Made by a program: the position numbers and the translations under genes. Below the pieces are notes generated by a model. It was given only the letters and a program-made list of their open reading frames with translations. It made no database searches and had not been told where the DNA came from. Below, piece by piece: positions 25,373 through 33,973 of a DNA stretch of 44,918 bases; the first letter of the stretch is position 1; each line of letters opens with the position of its first letter. The stretch comes from Bdellovibrionota bacterium (GTDB lineage Bacteria > Bdellovibrionota > Bdellovibrionia > Bdellovibrionales > JAMPXM01). The DNA is taken from assembly GCA_963170185.1 (NCBI GenBank), contig CAUJGS010000134.1, forward strand, positions 1 through 44,918, written 5' to 3'.

Positions 25373-27295
25373 ATGCGGTGTCCCGACCTCTATCTGCCCA
25401 ACTTCCATCTGGCTCTCATTTGGCTGTTCGCCGTTGTTCTTCTCGGCCAAACGGGTTGCACGTCGCGCGCACCGACTAGACCTTCCTATCTCATTGTCGC
25501 CGTGGATCGTTTGGGTGTCGGTTTCAATGTTTGTCCGTCTGAGTCTGATGACGCGACTGGTTCCGGATTTGGTGAAATCTGTCGTGAGGGGGTGCGGTTC
25601 ACTCATGCATTCACGACATCGACGCTGTCGGCGCCCGCGATGGGTTCGATTCTCACGGGTCACTATCCGTACCGAAGTGGACTGCGACACAATGGACGGG
25701 GCGAGTTAGGAACCCTCTCCGCCTCGGTCGAAACACTGGCCGAAACCGCACTTCAAAAAGGTTATCGGACTCTCTTTGTTTCAGGCGGCGCTCCGCTACT
25801 GCGCCGTACGGGTTTGCACCAGGGGTTTGAGGTTTTCGACGACAATATCCGACCTGGCCCGCGTCGCATGCATCGGCCGGCTCGCGAGGTGGTTGAAACT
25901 TTTCAGCGCTGGTTAGAGGGGCGCTTGCGTTTGGACGATCGTTCGAGGAACCGCACGGTTTCGGATCCGTATCTTGCGGTTCTACACTTGGCGGACTTGC
26001 AGGTTCCGTGGAGCCCGGCGCCTGATGAATCGGGTCGCACCAGAGAGAGCACCGTGCGCGCGCAGCTTGAAGAGATCGACGAAACTCTTGGTCGTCTTTG
26101 GGCTTACTTGCGTCGCAACCGTTTATGGGATTCTACCGTGATCGTCGTCGTGGGTCTTCAGGGCGAGGCCTCTGATACGAGGTTGGACGAGATTCCGGCT
26201 TTGGACCTTCATTCGGATATGACCCATGTCACGTTATTGGTTAAAGATGCCGTGAGTCCGGTAAAGCCGGGCCGCGCGACGGATCTGCCGACGGGACAAA
26301 CTGACTACAAATGGGCACCGAAGTCGTCATCGTTTGATGTGAATGTCAGCCTGGCGGATTTGGGTGTTACCCTTTTCGAACGAATTTCTCCGCGAAGCTT
26401 GCGAATGTTTGAAGGTGAAGAAGTGCGTTCTTTGGCGGACGCGCTGAAAGGACCCGGAGAACATCTCGAAGAGTGGAGACGTTCGGATCGCGCGATCTTA
26501 AGTGAGTCGGCATGGGCGCGGTGGCAGTTGGACTCGTCTCTTCCGATACGGGTGGCGATTCGCAAAGGTCCCTACTTGTACATTCACGACGGTGCGAAGT
26601 CGTCTTCGAGCCTCTACAACACGCTGACGGACGCTTTCGAGGTGTCGCCGTTGCCTCGGCGAAATGCGAGGACTATTGAATTGAAGTCAGAGTTTTCGGA
26701 ATTTGCGTCTTCGCTCGGTTATCAGGAATTCCCCGGTGTGAGTGCGCAGCAGCTCTTGGAAGAGCGCTGGGCACGGGCTTTTTTTTCGATACGCTTGGGG
26801 ATTCGAGCTGGCGAAGGTGCTCCGCATATCAACGAAACGGACCAGCAGCGAATCGAAATTTCGGGAGAGCAAAGTGCTCACGCGAGAACCTGGTTGACGC
26901 TGCAGAAGTGGGAGTCCGGGATCGAGGATCCGGCTCCTAACGTTTGCAGTCAGTTTGTTTTTGGAGCAAATCAGGCTGCAATGATGAGTGCGGGATTTGA
27001 GGTCGAGCTGCTGCGCGTTTGTCCGTTTCGAGGCGCCAAGGAGATCGCGAGATGGCTAAGGCTGCCAGAGGGTGTCGAGCGAGCCAGGGCATTGGATCAG
27101 ATCGTGCGTTTTGACCAACAGCGCTTAACAGGTGTTCGTGTCGCCGAGGCGTCGCATGCTTTGGGCCGAGTTTGGGAAACAGGAATGTCTCGACGGCGTG
27201 AACTAGAAGGGTTGGAGGTCTTACTTGCGCAACCTGAGGCAGGCCGATTGCGCAGTCAGCTCATGCGACGTCTAAGGAGCCAACCCGAGCCTTGA
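25373..27295 (+). CDS. Sulfatase-fold lipoprotein with degenerate active site
   Basis: This is a 640-residue product from ATG 25373, with a signal ending in LLGQTGC (lipidated Cys29). The alkaline-phosphatase/sulfatase fold is recognisable in order: SYLIVAVDRLG (normally an Asp-Asp metal site; only Asp45 remains), STLSAPAMGSILTGHYPYRSGL (normally Cys/Ser-x-Pro-x-Arg; here Ser86-Ala-Pro-Ala-Met90), LADLQVPWSP (normally a His before Pro-Tyr), and STVIVVVGLQGEASD (normally Asp-His/Asn-Gly). Most metal and formylglycine-site residues are therefore replaced. The last 200 residues are a separate helical region. Loss of catalysis and use as a binding or structural lipoprotein is my inference. The 3' end overlaps the convergent radical SAM gene by 35 nt. 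Confidence 0.8.
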   Translation: MRCPDLYLPNFHLALIWLFAVVLLGQTGCTSRAPTRPSYLIVAVDRLGVGFNVCPSESDDATGSGFGEICREGVRFTHAFTTSTLSAPAMGSILTGHYPYRSGLRHNGRGELGTLSASVETLAETALQKGYRTLFVSGGAPLLRRTGLHQGFEVFDDNIRPGPRRMHRPAREVVETFQRWLEGRLRLDDRSRNRTVSDPYLAVLHLADLQVPWSPAPDESGRTRESTVRAQLEEIDETLGRLWAYLRRNRLWDSTVIVVVGLQGEASDTRLDEIPALDLHSDMTHVTLLVKDAVSPVKPGRATDLPTGQTDYKWAPKSSSFDVNVSLADLGVTLFERISPRSLRMFEGEEVRSLADALKGPGEHLEEWRRSDRAILSESAWARWQLDSSLPIRVAIRKGPYLYIHDGAKSSSSLYNTLTDAFEVSPLPRRNARTIELKSEFSEFASSLGYQEFPGVSAQQLLEERWARAFFSIRLGIRAGEGAPHINETDQQRIEISGEQSAHARTWLTLQKWESGIEDPAPNVCSQFVFGANQAAMMSAGFEVELLRVCPFRGAKEIARWLRLPEGVERARALDQIVRFDQQRLTGVRVAEASHALGRVWETGMSRRRELEGLEVLLAQPEAGRLRSQLMRRLRSQPEP

Positions 27296-28043
27296 TTTTC
27301 AATCGACGATCCAGCCAGTGGCTCAGTCGATGAAGATCTTCTTCAGTCGCGGCTTCGAGACCGCTGACAGGTTGTGAAGGGTCGCGAAACGGCGCCTGTC
27401 CAAGTGTTAGAACAACTTCATTGGGCTTAAGCATCGCGATGACTTCGAGCCATTCATCCAACCGAGCAGGGGGTTCAAGCGAGGCATCGCCGGACAAGAC
27501 AGTCGTTTGGATTGAAAGGTTCTTCAGGGACTTGGCGCCATGAATGATTTTTTCAAGAGATGTTCGAGTGCGGGGGCGATTGAACTGTTTGAACGCCCGT
27601 TCGCCGCCGTAGTCGAGCTTCAGGTAAGTTTGGTCAAGCTTGTTGAGAGCGCTAACTGTGGCGTTGTCCGAAAGCCCTTCACCGTTTGTGAAGCACACGA
27701 TACGAAGCTGACTTGCCATCAGCTCGTTTCGTTTTTGCAGTAGCGCCGATACCAGTGCCGAGAAGTCGGGGAAAAGTGTTGGTTCGCCGTTTCCGGAAAT
27801 AGCCAAAGTCTCAAATTCGTTTCCGGGCTCTCGCATCGAGCTGCCTAGGATCCTACCGAATTCCGCGACCAGTTCCGTTTGTTCTGGAAAGCCACCGTAC
27901 TTTTTTAAGTCACTCAGCTTTATGGTGGACGGACCGAGATTGCAGTACGCGCAGTCGAAGTTGCAGATTTTTTCGGTCCCTAGGGGATTGAGTTCCAAGT
28001 AGCGACCTAAGAACTCGTGTTCACGGAAATTAAACGCCTTCAC
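27261..28043 (-). CDS. Radical SAM protein
   Basis: This is a 260-residue enzyme with the radical SAM cluster motif CNFDCAYC (Cys27, Cys31, Cys34) and the downstream glycine-rich SAM-binding GNGEPTLFPDF. The general layout resembles the COG0731-type (wyosine-related, single-domain) group, but I cannot assign a substrate. It begins at GTG 28043, overlapping the upstream stop by four bases (GTGA) with GGAG 7 nt upstream. It is the last gene of the tadC-FHA operon. Its coding end overlaps the sulfatase-fold gene on the opposite strand. Confidence 0.85.
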   Translation of the reverse strand: MKAFNFREHEFLGRYLELNPLGTEKICNFDCAYCNLGPSTIKLSDLKKYGGFPEQTELVAEFGRILGSSMREPGNEFETLAISGNGEPTLFPDFSALVSALLQKRNELMASQLRIVCFTNGEGLSDNATVSALNKLDQTYLKLDYGGERAFKQFNRPRTRTSLEKIIHGAKSLKNLSIQTTVLSGDASLEPPARLDEWLEVIAMLKPNEVVLTLGQAPFRDPSQPVSGLEAATEEDLHRLSHWLDRRLKIKARVGSLDVA

Positions 28044-28789
28044 GCAACATCTCCGCTGATGTTGGTGTTGGTGAGTTGAGTTTCCATAGCAGAAGCTTCG
28101 ATCTCGAGTAGGCCAAGCCAGAAAGCGGAGCGTGGGCTATGTTTGGCTAGCTGACGAACCATTTCATCCATCTTCAGCTGATCGGCTTTCCAGCTAAACG
28201 CGATCTCAGGAGTTTGTGAGTGATTGATCAGTAACAGCCGATCACCAGCGCGAGCGCGGAAACTATTGATGGTGAGGTTCACATTTGCATCAAGTCCCAG
28301 AAGCTGTGCGGGCAATGCCGGCAGCTCGTGTTTCGAACGCCAGTCGCGCAAGTCGAGCGCAAGGTCGATGTTGGCGCCGAGAGGAAGAAGGGATTGAGCA
28401 CCACGGCCGAGAAGAAGCTGCGGTCCCCCGACTTGGAGCCAAGAAAGCTCATTTTGGTAGAGCGTGGCCGCAAAGAGTTCGACGCCTGCTCGATACTCCT
28501 CGCGATTGTCTTCGCGGAAAATCATGTCGTTTGCCAAGAGCGCGGCTGTTCGGAGGTTGTTTGCGGCCGTCGAAAGGCAAGTCAGGCGAGGCAGTGGAGA
28601 CGTGGCTTCGCGATCTTGTGCCGCAAACGCCAGGTACTCGGTCATTCGGTCGATGACCTTCTTGGCGGCTTCGCGATTCCCCCAAGGCACGACGACGAAG
28701 ACGGAGTTCGTCGTCTCGTCGACGTGGATCTCGGGCGTGGGTCTCGAATTTTCGCCTGGATAAGGACGGTTTTGAAAACGTAACTTCAT
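28040..28789 (-). CDS. PP2C-fold pseudophosphatase-like protein
   Basis: This is a 249-residue protein whose segments line up in order with PP2C serine/threonine phosphatases, although every metal-binding motif is lost. SVFVVVPWGNREAAKKVIDRM (from 29) stands where VVADGMGGH-type sequence is expected, so Asp-Gly becomes Pro-Trp. YRAGVELFAATLYQNELSWLQVGGP matches the GTTLV-to-VGDS strand pair with Gly-Gly-Pro (121-123) for Gly-Asp-Ser. AGDRLLLINHSQTP (181-194) matches GDRLLLCSDGL with Asn-His for Ser-Asp. Alignment is by eye. The neighbours carry four FHA domains, so a phosphoprotein-binding role is attractive. It overlaps both neighbours by four bases. Confidence 0.6.
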   Translation of the reverse strand: MKLRFQNRPYPGENSRPTPEIHVDETTNSVFVVVPWGNREAAKKVIDRMTEYLAFAAQDREATSPLPRLTCLSTAANNLRTAALLANDMIFREDNREEYRAGVELFAATLYQNELSWLQVGGPQLLLGRGAQSLLPLGANIDLALDLRDWRSKHELPALPAQLLGLDANVNLTINSFRARAGDRLLLINHSQTPEIAFSWKADQLKMDEMVRQLAKHSPRSAFWLGLLEIEASAMETQLTNTNISGDVA

Positions 28790-30879
28790 GGCGACTGATC
28801 CGAGTAGTTCTTCAGTTTGATTTTCGATTTCAGGAAGTACTCGCCGTCGGTGGTGTCACGATCAATAATCTGACGCCACTTCGTCTGTGCTTCCTGAACC
28901 CGACCGACACCTTCGTAGAGAATCGCATCTTCGTAGATCGTACGCAGTTGTGCGTTAAGTTCTCGGCGAACTTTGCCAATGTACTCGGCTGCTTTTTCGC
29001 TTTTCGGGTCGAATTCTTTGGCGCGTTTGGCCGCTTCAATCGCCTCTTTATAGTTCTTCGATTGATAGGCGGCCTCGGCCGATGCGAGATACTCATCGAC
29101 ACGGTCTGAAATCATTTTTCGTATCTGCACGATGGAAGATTGCGAACGGGCTTTCAGACCATTGGGATCTGGAAAGTCAGAGGCAATGTGTTTACCGTAT
29201 GCATCGATGGCGGCATACCAGTCGGACTTCGCACGAAGTCCCTCGGCTCGTTCGAACATCGCACGACCACGACCCACGCGGTCTGAGTAGTCACGTTGCG
29301 AGGCCAGTTTTTGATCGCGCGCTAAAACGCGGCGCTCGACACGGCCAATGAGGTCCGCCACCAGGGGGTTCGTCGGGTCTAGCCCGATGGTCGGCGCGAG
29401 ACACTGGCGAATCTGTTCAACGTTCATGCTGGTGTCGGCAAGTCCGTTGCACTCGCGAATATTCCGATCGATCATGCGCTTTTGTTCTTCGACGCGTTTT
29501 CGTTCTTGCTCGACAAAAGCAAGCTGTTCGGCCGCCGCTCGTTGGGCCAAGCAGTCTTCTTCCATCGCCTTGGAGCCTTCGTAACCCTCGGGGATAATCT
29601 CGTGCAGTTTTTTTAGCTGCTCGTGAGCGTTTTCGAACTTTCCCTGCATGTAGAGGTTTCTAGCTGTTACGTAGATCTCTTTCACGAGTTGTCGCTGTTG
29701 AGGCGAGAGGCGGCTCATGGCATCGACTTTGTCATTCACCGACGGCGCTTTTTTGGAGTCTCCGCTGTCCGAACCGAACAGGGCATAAAGTCCGCCGACG
29801 ACGATCACGAGGATCAAGGCCAAGCGCATTGTGTTTGGCTTCTTTTTGTCTCCGCGTCCCTGATCATAGCCATGATCCATGCGGACCGCGCCACCACCAC
29901 CGGCACCCGCGGGTACCGGATAGTTGATGATTTCAAAACGCGGCATGGGGACCATGGCCGGTGCAGCCATGATCTCTTGTGGGATCGAGACCAAACGCTT
30001 TTCGAAATTTGGATCGCGAATTTCAAAGTAAAGCAAAAGCGAATTGACCGAAATCACGTCGCCACTTTGAAGTGGGCGAGGGTCTTCCGGAATCAGAGGG
30101 TCACCGTTGAGAACAGTTCCATTGGAACTGCCCATGTCGGTAATAAAGTAGCCCTCTGGAGTCGATGTGATTTCAAACTGGCGACGGCTGGCCTTGCGAT
30201 CGGGAAGAAAGATATCGCAGCTATCTTCGCGGCCTGCCAGCCATTTTTTTCCATCTAGTTCGATGCGTGATTCCACGCCGTCGGCTTTCACGATGCGAAT
30301 AAAAGGACGCGCGGGTAAGACAATCCCGACGTTCGTGGCTTCTTCGTTACCTTCAAACTGAGCGGGCGCAAACCCCTGGGGCATTGGCGATGTCGCGGCT
30401 GTTCCGGCGGCTCCGTTTGGTCCCGATGGCACCAGAGAGAGGGTTGCTGGTGGCCGCATGGCTGGCGCTTGCGCCGGATCGACCATGGCCTCTGTCGGTT
30501 GTCCAAGATGTTCCGCACCGGCGGCCATTGCGATGTCATGCGCGTCGCCGGCGGCCGTAGGTTGAGAGACGACTTGAGAACGTTCGTCGGTTTCCAAGAA
30601 ACGGAAATCGTACCCGGCAAGTTTGAAGACCGCGCCGTGCGTGAGCTCCACAAGCGGCACCGGCTGGCCGCCGTGGATAACCTCGCCGAATTTCGAAATA
30701 ACACTTGCGACCCACTGGCCAGATTCGTCGGAAACGCGGAAGTGTTGGCGAGAAATACCAGGTTGCTCGTCTAACTGAACGGCGCTTCCCTCTGCTCGGC
30801 CCAAAATGTATTCACGCCCAGGCTCGAGCCTCAGCGAAGACACTTCTTTTCCGTGTAGAAACACCTTTAACGTAGCCAT
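28786..30879 (-). CDS. Double FHA domain - TM - TPR protein
   Basis: This is a 697-residue bitopic protein. FHA domain 1 (about 4-96) has Gly-Arg 27-28 and SRQH 43-46, but the usual Ser-x-Asn-Gly is Ser-Lys-Phe-Gly. After a Pro/Ala-rich spacer, FHA domain 2 (about 192-288) has Gly-Arg 216-217, SRRQ 231-234 and an intact SSNGT 251-255. A Gly-rich stretch precedes one transmembrane helix (about 351-369). The 320-residue C-terminal part is helical with TPR-like units (ARNLYMQGKFENAHEQLKKL; AAYQSKNYKEAIEAAKRAKEFDPKS). The FHA domains are expected in the cytoplasm and the TPR part in the periplasm. The gene starts 9 nt after the single-FHA gene and overlaps the pseudophosphatase. Confidence 0.88.
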   Translation of the reverse strand: MATLKVFLHGKEVSSLRLEPGREYILGRAEGSAVQLDEQPGISRQHFRVSDESGQWVASVISKFGEVIHGGQPVPLVELTHGAVFKLAGYDFRFLETDERSQVVSQPTAAGDAHDIAMAAGAEHLGQPTEAMVDPAQAPAMRPPATLSLVPSGPNGAAGTAATSPMPQGFAPAQFEGNEEATNVGIVLPARPFIRIVKADGVESRIELDGKKWLAGREDSCDIFLPDRKASRRQFEITSTPEGYFITDMGSSNGTVLNGDPLIPEDPRPLQSGDVISVNSLLLYFEIRDPNFEKRLVSIPQEIMAAPAMVPMPRFEIINYPVPAGAGGGGAVRMDHGYDQGRGDKKKPNTMRLALILVIVVGGLYALFGSDSGDSKKAPSVNDKVDAMSRLSPQQRQLVKEIYVTARNLYMQGKFENAHEQLKKLHEIIPEGYEGSKAMEEDCLAQRAAAEQLAFVEQERKRVEEQKRMIDRNIRECNGLADTSMNVEQIRQCLAPTIGLDPTNPLVADLIGRVERRVLARDQKLASQRDYSDRVGRGRAMFERAEGLRAKSDWYAAIDAYGKHIASDFPDPNGLKARSQSSIVQIRKMISDRVDEYLASAEAAYQSKNYKEAIEAAKRAKEFDPKSEKAAEYIGKVRRELNAQLRTIYEDAILYEGVGRVQEAQTKWRQIIDRDTTDGEYFLKSKIKLKNYSDQSP

Positions 30880-30888
30880 ACTTTTAGA

Positions 30889-31896
30889 TCATCGTTCCTG
30901 GAGTAAATCGCATTCCTTTTTAATTTTTTCCGCTTCCTTAAATTTCAAATCATCTTTGTTCGTCATCAACACAAGGGCCTTTTCAATCGCGGCTGAACAC
31001 CGCGTGTACATGGCCTTTTCACGGTATCGACGTCCTTCGAGCAGAAGGTTAGTGATCGCTTCATCCTTCTGCTTCTGGGCTAGACGATAGTACCTCCTAG
31101 CCAAGACGTTTTCTGGATCTAGGCCTATGGCCGTTTCGAAAGCGCCTATGGCCCGCGGGTAGTTGCCCTTTTGATAATCGCGAAATCCACGAAGGTAGTG
31201 CTTCTGCGCTTCTTCGTATCGAGTCTTTTCTTCTTCTGTTCGAAACTGTCGCTTCTTTGCGATCGCATCGACGCGCGCCTCTGTTTCGGAGATCTCCTTT
31301 TCAATTTCCGATGTCGTGCGTAGGCCCGCGTCCAATTTCTTGGCCTTCTCTTCGCCAGAGCCGATGATGATAATGCCGCCGAGAACCAAAGCGACGATCA
31401 GATAGAGTGGGCCTCTGCCGCCTTTTTTCTGCGTTTTTCGGTTGGCCGGTTGCGCACCGCTATCAAAGCCTCCGCTTGGCGCGCCGGCAGGAGGAGCGCC
31501 GAAGCCGCCATTGCCAGGCAGTGCGGGGGCAAGTCCTCCGCCTTGAACGGGTGTGGCGGGAAGTTGCAAAGCTTCCACGATGAATACGAGTTCAGATTCT
31601 CCGATCTGAAGTACGTCGCCGCCCTTGATGGAGTGGCGATCGCCGGGGACACCGTTGACCGAGAGTTTTGATTTTCCACTGATGTCGAGTGCGACGATCT
31701 GCTCGGGAGTGAACTCGATCACCACCGCATTGCGGCTCACCCGTGGATCGTTGACCACGACATTGTTGGACGCAGGATCTCGGCCGATCGAAACGCGCGG
31801 AGGCAAAAGCTGATACGTCGCACCGGCCGCCGGGCCGCTGCGAACATTTATCACAAACTTGAATCCCGTCCTAGGGAGGGGGGCTACCGCACGCAC
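30889..31896 (-). CDS. FHA - TM - TPR protein
   Basis: This is a 335-residue protein starting at GTG 31896, with GGAGGAGG upstream that overlaps the end of the previous gene. The FHA domain (about 11-108) has Gly-Arg 38-39 but VSRNAVV where Ser-Arg-x-His is normal, so the conserved histidine is Ala. A Gly/Pro/Ala linker (110-160) leads to one transmembrane helix (163-180) and a charged coiled-coil segment (about 185-225). The C-terminal TPR pair (YEEAQKHYLRGFRDYQKGNYPRAIGAFETAIGLDPEN) extends to the end. The architecture is a shorter version of the double-FHA protein encoded next, which suggests an ancient duplication. Confidence 0.87.
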   Translation of the reverse strand: MRAVAPLPRTGFKFVINVRSGPAAGATYQLLPPRVSIGRDPASNNVVVNDPRVSRNAVVIEFTPEQIVALDISGKSKLSVNGVPGDRHSIKGGDVLQIGESELVFIVEALQLPATPVQGGGLAPALPGNGGFGAPPAGAPSGGFDSGAQPANRKTQKKGGRGPLYLIVALVLGGIIIIGSGEEKAKKLDAGLRTTSEIEKEISETEARVDAIAKKRQFRTEEEKTRYEEAQKHYLRGFRDYQKGNYPRAIGAFETAIGLDPENVLARRYYRLAQKQKDEAITNLLLEGRRYREKAMYTRCSAAIEKALVLMTNKDDLKFKEAEKIKKECDLLQER

Positions 31897-31902
31897 GTTG
31901 GC

Positions 31903-33594
31903 TTATCCTCCTCCGCTTAAAGTGATGAGATACCAAGAGGCCTCACCCGAGTTTCCGACGATGGCCTGTCCATTGATTTCGTATTTCAGACCCGAGAATG
32001 GAATCTCGCTAAAGGCGATATTGCCTAGCTGATCGCGCATGCGGGGAATGAGGTCCGCGAGGTTCGCTTGCAGGGCTGGGTCTGGAATTTCTAGCACAGG
32101 TCGCCCTGTGAGCTGAAGGCCTGAGCCGACCAAGGCATCGAAGGCGGAGTTCGTTGTGATGATACGGTTGTCGACCGCATTGATGCTGATTGCAGGAATG
32201 GGCAACATACGCACCACATTGGTCGCTTCGATATCGCGATTCAGTACGGCGTTGGGCGATTGATATCCACCGCCGCCTCCATGTGCCGCGCGGCTGAGCG
32301 CCGAGTTGACGTTGCTCACGAGCTTTTCTAGCAATGGCCATTGGTAGACAGTCGAGAGATCGTCTCGCCCTTCGCGAAGGGCATCGTCGAGTTGAAGTCC
32401 CAGGGTGGAAATCGGGTGCTCGACAACACGAACGAGGAAGAAGAAGAGCACGCCCCCGATAACGGCAGCCAAGAAAAAGATCTGAAGGAAAAGACCGAGA
32501 GTCTGCGCGGAATTCATCGCCTGAGCGCCCATGTCGTAGATAACGACAGCATAGGCGGCCGCCTCTTGTTGGCCAGCTTCTGGATTGTAGCGCGCGATAG
32601 GAACGGCCACACCGAGATTCGAATCGCCGATGAAGCCCTCTGTTTCACGCTCCTCGCGCCGTGCTTGATTCACGAACGGCAGCTTCGCGAACTCTCCACG
32701 CTTGTTGGCTGGCGCGAGAATTGTTCCGTCTTTGGCCATGATGATGGCGTTGGTGACGCCTTCTTCAAGTTCAGCGTGACGAACCGTGGCGGCGATTTCG
32801 TTTTTCTCCAAGATCGCTTGGCGGTTGATGAGTGCGAGGTTACGCGCGATCGTTTTGGCTCGGCGAACGCTTTCTTGGCGAATGCTTTTCTTGGTCAAGG
32901 TCACCATGGGAACGGTCGCGACGACCGTGACCATCACGACGTAGATCGCGATGAACATCATCAAGCTTTGGCGGTAAGACATCTTTTGAACGACTGCGTA
33001 GATGCCGGGCATGGCGACGTGATCGATGTAGATGCGGATGTTTTCAAAGAAGTCGAGAACCGCGTTGCCGGTGTATTGAGCTTGCGGTTTTTCCACTTCT
33101 TCGCGTAGAGCACCTGGGTCCGGCATGTGCTGCGAAGCATGCTCGTGCATGTGTTGGAAGTCTTGTGGGTGTCCGGAGGGCTGAGCGTATTGAGGTTGCA
33201 TCGCAACCGCAGCATTGCCGGCCCAAGACGGCATCGGCAGTCCGCCGCCGGGGGATGCTCCTGGCACAAACCGCGGATCGAAACCTGGCGGAAGTTCGAG
33301 GATGTCGATCACGACGTCATGGAATGTCAGTTTGTCTCCGGCCGCGAGTTTTTGGTTTTGTACCCGCAGACCGTTCACGAACGTTCCGTTTCGTGAGTTC
33401 ATGTCGGTGATTAGAACCTTGCCGTCTTCTGTCAGCAAAATAGTGGCGTGTTCTTTTGAAACGGAGTTGGAGGCGAGCTTGATCTGACAGGATGGGCTGC
33501 GGCCAATGATATTGTAACCGGCAGCAAGCGGGATGATCTGTCCTGACTGTGGGCCAGTGAGAATGCGCACCGCCCATGTGGCCTTATAGCCCAT
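31903..33594 (-). CDS. FHA - TM - periplasmic sensor - TM - PAS protein
   Basis: This is a 563-residue membrane protein. The N-terminal FHA domain (about 8-98) is canonical: Gly-Arg 31-32, SKEH 46-49, SRNGT 67-71. A Pro/His-rich linker leads to the first membrane helix (about 210-232), a periplasmic region of about 130 residues that looks like a PDC/CHASE-style sensor (IIMAKDGTILAPANK), the second helix (365-389) and a HAMP-like connector. A C-terminal PAS domain (about 462-555; LPIPAISINAVDNRIITTNSAFDALVG) ends the protein. There is no kinase, cyclase or GGDEF output. It reads as a signalling scaffold that senses the periplasm. The start overlaps DUF192 by 11 nt. Confidence 0.87.
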   Translation of the reverse strand: MGYKATWAVRILTGPQSGQIIPLAAGYNIIGRSPSCQIKLASNSVSKEHATILLTEDGKVLITDMNSRNGTFVNGLRVQNQKLAAGDKLTFHDVVIDILELPPGFDPRFVPGASPGGGLPMPSWAGNAAVAMQPQYAQPSGHPQDFQHMHEHASQHMPDPGALREEVEKPQAQYTGNAVLDFFENIRIYIDHVAMPGIYAVVQKMSYRQSLMMFIAIYVVMVTVVATVPMVTLTKKSIRQESVRRAKTIARNLALINRQAILEKNEIAATVRHAELEEGVTNAIIMAKDGTILAPANKRGEFAKLPFVNQARREERETEGFIGDSNLGVAVPIARYNPEAGQQEAAAYAVVIYDMGAQAMNSAQTLGLFLQIFFLAAVIGGVLFFFLVRVVEHPISTLGLQLDDALREGRDDLSTVYQWPLLEKLVSNVNSALSRAAHGGGGGYQSPNAVLNRDIEATNVVRMLPIPAISINAVDNRIITTNSAFDALVGSGLQLTGRPVLEIPDPALQANLADLIPRMRDQLGNIAFSEIPFSGLKYEINGQAIVGNSGEASWYLITLSGGG

Positions 33595-33973
33595 CGGTGC
33601 CTCCTACGGGTTCCATATCCCGAACAAGAAGCTGTTCGCCGACTCGAACGCCGCCCAGTTTTTCAAGGGTACCGGCCGGAAGCTCAAAGACGCTCGAGGC
33701 TTTCAGATGAAGACGGGTGATTCGCCACGGTTTCAAAGTATGGTAGATCGAAATGACTTTGAGATCATCGTCGACAAAGACCGCGTCGATAGGAAATTTC
33801 ATAAACACCGTGTGAATGGAATTACAGCGCTTGATCCAAAGGCCTTCGCCTTCTGGAAGGCTTGTCCTGCCAAGTAAACCCTTGGTTCGTGTCAGCAGGG
33901 TGTCGGCGATGCGAAGATCGCTTGCGAGGTCCACGTTGGACTCGGCCGGTTGCAGCTTGAGGCGGATGTTCAA
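33584..33973 (-). CDS. DUF192 family protein
   Basis: This is a 129-residue protein if translation starts at TTG 33973, which overlaps the tadC stop as TTGA and has GGGGGTGG upstream. The frame continues further but only as an antisense shadow of tadC. The domain is recognised by TRTKGLLGRTSLPEGEGLWI, CNSIHTVFMKFPIDAVFVD and VFELPAGTLEKLGGVRVG. DUF192 proteins are small beta-barrel-like proteins of unknown biochemical function; they often lie near Tad/Flp pilus or secretion genes. No signal peptide is evident. Confidence 0.88.
   Translation of the reverse strand: MNIRLKLQPAESNVDLASDLRIADTLLTRTKGLLGRTSLPEGEGLWIKRCNSIHTVFMKFPIDAVFVDDDLKVISIYHTLKPWRITRLHLKASSVFELPAGTLEKLGGVRVGEQLLVRDMEPVGGTDGL

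Noticed and set aside
32341-33108. 255-codon plus-strand frame inside the FHA-PAS gene
   Set aside because: His/Asp-rich low-complexity shadow; the minus strand encodes continuous FHA, membrane and PAS domains.
31903-33594. Histidine kinase annotation for the FHA-PAS protein
   Set aside because: There is no H-box or ATPase domain after the PAS region; the protein ends with it.
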